The notes beneath the pieces were generated by a model. That model did no database searches and was not told the origin of the DNA. It worked only from the letters and a program-made list of their open reading frames with translations. A DNA stretch of 12,766 nt, from contig QMZF01000004.1 of NCBI GenBank assembly GCA_003663055.1, forward strand, positions 1-12,766, in the 5' to 3' direction. The position numbers and the translations under genes are program-made. This DNA is from Archaeoglobales archaeon (GTDB lineage: Archaea; Halobacteriota; Archaeoglobi; Archaeoglobales; Archaeoglobaceae). Shown piece by piece: positions 8,572 through 12,766 of this stretch (position 1 is the first letter of the stretch; each line of letters begins with the position of its first letter).

Positions 8572-8886
8572 GATCATGTCCTATTTATCATTCTCATCGA
8601 CATTCATCGATTCAGTATCCCCAAGGCTTTGTGAGAGGAGAAGAGTACAACGGGAGTCGAAAGAAAGGGAGCTGAGTGGTTGAATGGACTCACTCCGCAA
8701 GCCGTGTGTTAATCGAAAAGAAAGAAAGGAGAATTCCTCTCAAATTCAGTACTCCTAGCCTTAAAATTCTCAGATACAGCACGAAGCTTCCGGAACCTGA
8801 GGAATTGTCGTCAAGAAAAGCGGTAGGTGCTGGAATCAGTAAAATGTATTTGGACATGACCATTTTCATTATCTAGAATCCAAAAG
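8572..8886. other. Gene-poor intergenic stretch with weak open frames
   Basis: No gene that I recognise. The longest forward frame runs from GTG 8676 to a TAG ending at 8876 (66 codons). It is basic and shows residues such as IPLKFSTPSLKILRYSTKLP and PEPEELSSRKAVGAG, but has no Shine-Dalgarno, recognisable motif or promoter at a fitting distance. It could be a decayed gene fragment. I see no tRNA fold, transposase motif, terminal inverted repeat or CRISPR-like spacing. The stretch ends at the sufC promoter. Confidence 0.4.
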
Positions 8887-8895
8887 TTTTTAATT
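8887..8895 (+). promoter_or_regulatory. TATA box of the sufC-sufB operon
   Basis: TTTTTAATT centres about 25 nt before the ATG at 8916, and no Shine-Dalgarno lies between. A leaderless transcript is expected. Confidence 0.5.
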
Positions 8896-8915
8896 AGAGA
8901 CAAGAAGCACAAGCC

Positions 8916-9683
8916 ATGGATGTTCTAAGAGTTGTAAATCTTGGTATAGAAGTTAGCGGTAAAAAGATTTTGCAAAACGTCAACCTTTACATTCAGCAGG
9001 GGCAGACTTTCGTCCTTTTTGGCCCGAATGGGAGTGGAAAGTCATCGCTTCTTTCTGCCATCGTTGGTCATCCAAGCTACAGGATATACGACGGCAGAAT
9101 TATGTTCAAAGGGAAGGACATCACGAACTTGTCAACGGACGAGCGCATTAGGATGGGTATGGGCATAGCCTTTCAGAACCCTCCAAGGGTGAGCGGAGTT
9201 AAGCTGATAGACATCCTAAAACACTGCGCACGCATAAGTGGGCAGAGTGAAGAGAAAGTCTATGAATATGCTGAAATGTTGAATATGGTCGACATGCTCA
9301 ACAGAAACATCAATTCGGGTTTCAGTGGTGGAGAAATAAAGCGTTCCGAGCTTTTACAGCTACTAGTTTTAAACCCCGACTTCATCATGCTTGACGAACC
9401 TGATAGCGGTGTTGACTTGGAGAACATATCCATCGTTGGAGATGCGATGAGGGAGTTGCTGGAAAGGGATAAGCCTGCGGAAAAGAGAAACAAGGCCGGG
9501 CTTATTATCACCCACACGGGCCACATTTTGAAGTATGTTGATGCCGATTACGGCGTTGTGCTATACAAGGGGCGAATAGCATGCATCGGCAATCCCTACG
9601 ATATTCTCGAGCATGTTGCTAAGTACGGCTACGAGGGGTGTGTTAAGAAATGTCTGAGGAAATTGAACTCGAACCGGAAGTGA
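8916..9683 (+). CDS. sufC: Fe-S cluster assembly ATPase SufC/SmsC
   Basis: A 255-residue ABC ATPase of the SufC type. Walker A is GPNGSGKS (36-43), the Q-loop is FQNPP with Q87, the signature is FSGGE (136-140) followed by KRSELLQ, Walker B is FIMLDEP (157-162 core) and the switch histidine is H200. GGEIKRSE and DEPDSGVDLE are diagnostic of SufC against transporter ATPases. SufC binds SufB and uses ATP to remodel the scaffold during Fe-S cluster assembly in the cytoplasm. A two-gene SufC-SufB set without SufD, SufS or SufE fits the minimal SUF-like (SMS) system described in archaea. The C-terminal tail carries C242 and C246. It is the first gene of the operon, probably leaderless, and overlaps sufB by 34 nt. 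Confidence 0.93.
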   Translation: MDVLRVVNLGIEVSGKKILQNVNLYIQQGQTFVLFGPNGSGKSSLLSAIVGHPSYRIYDGRIMFKGKDITNLSTDERIRMGMGIAFQNPPRVSGVKLIDILKHCARISGQSEEKVYEYAEMLNMVDMLNRNINSGFSGGEIKRSELLQLLVLNPDFIMLDEPDSGVDLENISIVGDAMRELLERDKPAEKRNKAGLIITHTGHILKYVDADYGVVLYKGRIACIGNPYDILEHVAKYGYEGCVKKCLRKLNSNRK

Positions 9684-10750
9684 GAAAGAGACTTGAAGAT
9701 GTTGGGGCAGAACTTAGCCCTGAAAAAAGATCTGCTAGCTTTGTACAAGTTGATCAGGAGGTCAAGTTCTCGCTGAATTGGCTTGAGGACGTTGAAGTGA
9801 TGGGAATCAAGCAGGCCATAGAAAAGTACGATTGGCTGAAAGACTATGTATGGAAGGCTGTAAAACCCGATCAGGATGAGTACACAAAGCTTGCAGTTGA
9901 GGACTTCAACGGCTACTTCATAAGGGCCTTGCCGAACACAAAGGTTGAGATTCCTGTTGAAGCGTGCTTTTATTTGAGAGGAGTAAAAAGGCAGAAGGTT
10001 CATAACGTGATAGTCGCTGATGAGGGTTCTGAGATAAATATAATCTCCGGTTGCGCATCCCATCCTGGCGTTGCTTCAGGAATGCACATTGGAATATCCG
10101 AATTTTTCGTCAAGAAAGATGCAAAGCTGACGTTTACGATGATACATAGCTGGGATGCTGGCATAGAAGTGAGGCCAAGGAGTGCTGCGATTGTTGAGGA
10201 AGGAGGTGTTTTCATAAGCAATTACGTCTTGCTGAGCCCAGTAAGGCTTGTTCAGATGTACCCAACAGCGTACTTAAAAGAAAACGCTACAGCCATTTTT
10301 AGCAGCATAATATTTGCGAGGGATGGATCAAGAGTAGATTTGGGAAGTAGGGCTGTGCTGGAGGGCGAGAACAGCAATGCGGACATACTTTCAAGAAGTA
10401 TAAGCAAGGGCGGAGGTGTAATAGCAAGAGGGCATATCGTCGGCAAGGCTCCAAACGTAAAAGGGCATCTTGAATGCCGTGGTTTGATGCTTTCTGAGAG
10501 GGGCTACATACACGCGATTCCAGAGTTGGAAGCGAAGTATCCGAATGTCGATCTAAGCCATGAGGCTGCAATAGGCAAAATTGCCGAAGATGAGATATTC
10601 TACCTGATGTCGAGGGGGCTGACGAGGGATGAAGCCACCTCAGCGATAATCAGAGGTTTCATGGAGATAGAGATTAAAGGCTTGCCAGACTTCCTCAGAA
10701 AGGAGATTGATAGAGCTATAAGTATGGTTGAGAGTGAGCTCGCTCTTTAA
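9650..10750 (+). CDS. sufB: Fe-S cluster assembly scaffold SufB/SmsB
   Basis: A 366-residue SufB/SufD-family protein, shorter than E. coli SufB. After an N-terminal helical part (1-90) comes a strand-rich beta-helix core (about 100-285), then the conserved HEAAIGKIAEDEIFYLMSRGL block (304-324) that contacts SufC. C135 (ISGCAS) aligns with a conserved SufB cysteine. At the position where I align the E. coli SufB cluster cysteine (KCGAHT), this protein has SERGYIHA, with G285 and then H288; another cysteine, C276, lies nine residues earlier, and E305 is kept. The scaffold presumably forms a homodimer with SufC, with cysteine placement as in archaeal SmsB. The ATG at 9650 lies within the sufC end (34-nt overlap), with GAGGGG about 12 nt upstream, so translation is coupled. 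Confidence 0.92.
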   Translation: MSEEIELEPEVRKRLEDVGAELSPEKRSASFVQVDQEVKFSLNWLEDVEVMGIKQAIEKYDWLKDYVWKAVKPDQDEYTKLAVEDFNGYFIRALPNTKVEIPVEACFYLRGVKRQKVHNVIVADEGSEINIISGCASHPGVASGMHIGISEFFVKKDAKLTFTMIHSWDAGIEVRPRSAAIVEEGGVFISNYVLLSPVRLVQMYPTAYLKENATAIFSSIIFARDGSRVDLGSRAVLEGENSNADILSRSISKGGGVIARGHIVGKAPNVKGHLECRGLMLSERGYIHAIPELEAKYPNVDLSHEAAIGKIAEDEIFYLMSRGLTRDEATSAIIRGFMEIEIKGLPDFLRKEIDRAISMVESELAL

Positions 10751-10765
10751 CGTTTGTTAAAGAGC
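10742..10765 (+). terminator. Perfect hairpin spanning the sufB stop codon
   Basis: Arms GCTCTTTAAC and GTTAAAGAGC form a 10-bp stem with the 4-nt loop GTTT. The stop codon TAA (10748-10750) is in the left arm. No T-run follows, so it is not a classical terminator; it could be a 3'-end-stabilising structure, a processing site, or an operator upstream of the ahcY promoter. Confidence 0.45.
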
Positions 10766-10786
10766 TACCCAGCATAAGGCAAAGAG

Positions 10787-10794
10787 TTTTAAAA
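10787..10794 (+). promoter_or_regulatory. TATA box of ahcY
   Basis: TTTTAAAA centres 24-25 nt before the ahcY ATG, with no Shine-Dalgarno between. A leaderless transcript is expected. Confidence 0.5.
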
Positions 10795-10814
10795 TTAACC
10801 CTCCATCGCCCACC

Positions 10815-12023
10815 ATGGACAAAGGTCTGAAAAAGATACAGTGGGCAGAAAAGCACATGAAAGTCCTTGGAAAGATTAGAGAAGAGCTTCGCAAAGAAAA
10901 ACCACTCGAAGGCTATAAAATCGGGATGGCCTTGCACGTGGAGGCAAAGACGGCTGTTCTTGTTTTAACCCTCATCGACGCCGGGGCAGAAGTAGCAATT
11001 ACGGGCTGCAATCCCATGAGTACGCAGGATGATGTTGCGAATGCTCTGCGTGACATGGGCATCGCATGTTTTGCGAAGCGCGGCATGACGACTGAAGAAT
11101 ACTACAAAGCCCTTGAACGCGTTGCCAACACAAAGCCTGACATAGTAATAGATGATGGAGCAGACTTAATCTTTCTCCTCCATTCCCGCAAACAGGGGGT
11201 AATGGGTGCGAGCGAGGAAACAACCACCGGCGTTATGAGATTAAAGGCGATGGAGAGGGAAGGAGTACTTGCTTTTCCAGTTATAGCCGTCAATGATGCC
11301 TACACCAAGTACCTCTTCGACAATCGCTATGGTACGGGCCAATCTGCTGTTGATGGCATAATCAGGGCTACAAACATGCTTCTAGCTGGCAAAACAGTTG
11401 TGGTTGCGGGCTACGGATGGTGCGGGAGAGGAATAGCCATGAGAGCTAGAGGGATGGGTGCGAAAGTAATAATCACTGAAGTTGACGAAATACGGGCATT
11501 AGAGGCACTTATGGATGGTTTCGACGTCATGCCAATGAAGAAAGCTGCAAAACTCGGAGACATATTCGTGACGGCTACGGGAAACAGGGATGTCATAAGA
11601 AGGGAGCACATGGAACTTATGAAAGATGGAGCGATTCTCGCAAATGCCGGACACTTCAATGTGGAAGTTACAATCCCCGATCTAGAAAGCATGAGCGTTG
11701 GGAAGAAAGAATTGAGGGACTACGTTACGGAGTACGACTTAGGAAATAAAAAGCTTTATCTGCTGGCAGAGGGGAGGCTCGTAAACCTTGTTGCTGCTGA
11801 AGGCCACCCGATTGAAGTTATGGATATGAGCTTCTCCGACCAGGCTTTGGCTGCAAAGTACCTGGTGGAGAACGCAGACAAGCTGGAAAACAGAGTTTAC
11901 AGGTTGCCCGATGAACTCGACAGAAAGGTTGCAAGGCTTAAGCTTGAAAGCATGGGCGTTGAAATAGACAAGCTGACAGAAGAGCAGATTAAATACCTGA
12001 CGGACTGGAGGTACGGAACATGA
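10815..12023 (+). CDS. ahcY: Adenosylhomocysteinase (S-adenosyl- or S-inosylhomocysteine hydrolase)
   Basis: A 402-residue SAH hydrolase that removes the S-adenosylhomocysteine left by methyltransferases and returns homocysteine for methionine synthesis. The NAD-binding loop is GYGWCGRG (199-206). Likely catalytic residues by family pattern are H41 ([10 protein letters not shown]), D114 (DDGADL), E135 (SEETTTG), K165 and D169 ([11 protein letters not shown]). Length is that of short archaeal/Thermotoga-type enzymes, and it ends WRYGT rather than in the longer C-terminus of eukaryotic enzymes. A methanogen homologue prefers S-inosylhomocysteine, so the substrate here could be either. In this window MetE-like protein would use the homocysteine and the radical SAM enzyme consumes SAM. 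The gene has its own TATA box and is followed by a membrane-protein gene overlapping by ATGA. Confidence 0.95.
   Translation: MDKGLKKIQWAEKHMKVLGKIREELRKEKPLEGYKIGMALHVEAKTAVLVLTLIDAGAEVAITGCNPMSTQDDVANALRDMGIACFAKRGMTTEEYYKALERVANTKPDIVIDDGADLIFLLHSRKQGVMGASEETTTGVMRLKAMEREGVLAFPVIAVNDAYTKYLFDNRYGTGQSAVDGIIRATNMLLAGKTVVVAGYGWCGRGIAMRARGMGAKVIITEVDEIRALEALMDGFDVMPMKKAAKLGDIFVTATGNRDVIRREHMELMKDGAILANAGHFNVEVTIPDLESMSVGKKELRDYVTEYDLGNKKLYLLAEGRLVNLVAAEGHPIEVMDMSFSDQALAAKYLVENADKLENRVYRLPDELDRKVARLKLESMGVEIDKLTEEQIKYLTDWRYGT
12007..12012 (+). promoter_or_regulatory. Strong Shine-Dalgarno within the ahcY end
   Basis: GGAGGT lies 7 nt before the ATG at 12020, inside the last ahcY codons. It fixes the start of the downstream membrane-protein gene and contrasts with the apparently leaderless ahcY. 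Confidence 0.65.
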
Positions 12024-12436
12024 TATGGAAGTACCGGGCGATAAACAACCCTGTTGCGAAGAGGAAGTGGCTTACGTACAGTTTATGTCTGGTTATTTTG
12101 GCCATCGCAACAGTAACATACAGAATTTCCGCTGGATTAAGCCCTAAAAAGGGTTTAGTTGCTCTTACGAGCTTCTTTTTAGTCATATTTCTTTATACTA
12201 TAATTATGCTTGGAAAGGAAAGGTATTACTTTATTAACGACGAGATTCGCTACAAACCATTCAAAACAAAACTTGAAGACATCGAAAACTTCGAAGTTGA
12301 CAAGGAGAACAAACTCATAAGATTGAAACTAAGAAAGTCCTCTTTTTTCGCTGTAAAAACACTCTACTTTGAGGATGAAGAGGAAATGGAGGAGGTTATA
12401 AGATTCCTCGAAAAAGTTACGGGTTTGGGATCTTAA
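12020..12436 (+). CDS. Small membrane protein with two helices and a cytoplasmic-type C-terminal domain
   Basis: A 138-residue protein not assigned to a named family. Residues 1-16 are basic (RKW before the first helix), helices span about 18-36 and 46-66, and a soluble domain of about 70 residues follows. This last part alternates strands ([29 protein letters not shown]) and ends in a helix ([14 protein letters not shown]). Two helices followed by a strand-rich module ending in one helix resembles bacterial-type PH-domain membrane proteins, which is a shape-based guess. The start codon shares ATGA with the ahcY stop and has a strong GGAGGT motif, so it is cotranscribed with ahcY. A functional link to SAH recycling is not evident. 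Coding status is well supported by coupling and composition. Confidence 0.75.
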   Translation: MIWKYRAINNPVAKRKWLTYSLCLVILAIATVTYRISAGLSPKKGLVALTSFFLVIFLYTIIMLGKERYYFINDEIRYKPFKTKLEDIENFEVDKENKLIRLKLRKSSFFAVKTLYFEDEEEMEEVIRFLEKVTGLGS

Positions 12437-12448
12437 ATTTATTTTTTG
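12437..12448 (+). terminator. T-rich terminator of the ahcY operon
   Basis: ATTTATTTTTTG starts right after the TAA of the membrane-protein gene, with six consecutive T. It fits an archaeal U-tract terminator, followed by an AT-rich spacer up to the next promoter. Confidence 0.45.
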
Positions 12449-12500
12449 ACTAAAATATTTAAGTAAAAACACTTATTTTAATGAGTTTTATTTAGAAATC

Positions 12501-12509
12501 CTTATATAA
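12501..12509 (+). promoter_or_regulatory. TATA box of the CGGC-domain gene
   Basis: CTTATATAA is a near-ideal archaeal TATA box centred about 26 nt before the ATG at 12531. No Shine-Dalgarno lies between, so the transcript is probably leaderless. Confidence 0.6.
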
Positions 12510-12530
12510 TGGCAGCGCTGAATGCTTAGC

Positions 12531-12766
12531 ATGACCAAGAGAATTTTGATTGTTGCATGCAAGAGGATACGACAGCAGAACCTTTGTCCAGCAGACTCCA
12601 AGTGTCTCGTTGCTATGATGAGGAGAGAAGGAGAATTTGAAAGGTACAAGGGAGAGGATGCGGCCATCGTAGGAATTATTGAGTGCGGAGATTGTCCTGG
12701 CGGGCGAGTACCAGCAAGCCTTGCCATTTCGAAGATGCAGCTTGCTGCCCTGAACGAAACTGTAGA
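12531..12766 (+). CDS. CGGC-domain protein, 5' part only (3' end outside window)
   Basis: The first 78 codons of a gene running off the window. The product starts with a strand (RILIVACKRI), then NLCPADSKCLVAMMRREGEF, and IIECGDCPGGRVPA around residues 49-62. The CGDCPGG cluster and the earlier cysteines (C10, C19, C25) match the CGGC domain, a cysteine-rich putative metal-binding domain of unknown function common in anaerobic archaea and bacteria. Whether it binds zinc or an Fe-S cluster is not known to me. It starts at an ATG with a strong TATA box at leaderless spacing and no Shine-Dalgarno, so it is transcribed separately from the ahcY operon. Confidence 0.8.
   Translation, partial: MTKRILIVACKRIRQQNLCPADSKCLVAMMRREGEFERYKGEDAAIVGIIECGDCPGGRVPASLAISKMQLAALNETV

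Noticed and set aside
9629..10063. Long antisense open frame opposite sufB
   Set aside because: Composition is a mirror of the sufB codons, with no motif or translation signal of its own.

Overview
The window looks like chromosomal DNA from a hyperthermophilic euryarchaeon of the Archaeoglobales. The grounds are an Alba protein and a ModA/ModB/ModC transporter that resemble those I remember from Archaeoglobus fulgidus, a two-gene SufC/SufB-type Fe-S module, an archaeal-type S-adenosylhomocysteinase and a short core-type MetE. Archaeal TATA boxes sit about 25 nt before several start codons. ModC resembles the A. fulgidus protein from memory without appearing identical, so a relative rather than A. 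fulgidus itself is likely. I ran no database search.

Layout. (1) Positions 1-3314, minus strand: a tightly packed run, probably one operon, in the order PLD-like membrane protein, MetE-like protein, MarC family membrane protein, Nudix hydrolase (cut by the window edge). The first two junctions overlap (ATGA, then 13 nt). (2) Positions 3407-3685, plus strand: alba, divergent from that operon and overlapping the convergent DUF366 gene by 4 nt. (3) Positions 3682-5223, minus strand: two separately promoted genes, DUF366 and a COG0731-type radical SAM enzyme. (4) Positions 5282-8254, minus strand: a molybdate/tungstate uptake operon modA-modB-modC followed by a ModE-like regulator. An 8+8 bp inverted repeat that resembles a ModE box lies between the modA TATA box and its start. 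(5) Positions 8255-8915: a gene-poor stretch holding a possible tiny divergent lipoprotein gene with an in-frame amber codon, then about 340 nt with only weak open frames. (6) Positions 8916-10750, plus strand: sufC-sufB (smsC-smsB), overlapping by 34 nt and ending in a perfect hairpin that contains the stop codon. (7) Positions 10815-12436, plus strand: ahcY and a small two-helix membrane protein joined by ATGA. (8) Positions 12531-12766, plus strand: start of a CGGC-domain protein.

How the parts fit together. Two themes recur. One is one-carbon/SAM chemistry: a MetE-like methionine synthase, AhcY, and a radical SAM enzyme that consumes SAM. The other is metal cofactor supply: Mo/W uptake with its probable regulator, and Fe-S cluster assembly. 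Genes that begin transcripts (radical SAM, sufC, ahcY, CGGC) have a TATA box about 25 nt upstream and no Shine-Dalgarno, so they are probably leaderless. Several genes inside operons have Shine-Dalgarno motifs and overlapping start/stop codons. Nothing in the window is a clear mobile element, CRISPR array or RNA gene. The least conventional signals are the candidate ModE operator, the interrupted small lipoprotein frame, the MetE homologue with a His-X-His metal motif, and the membrane-anchored single-HKD PLD protein at the head of a methionine-related operon.
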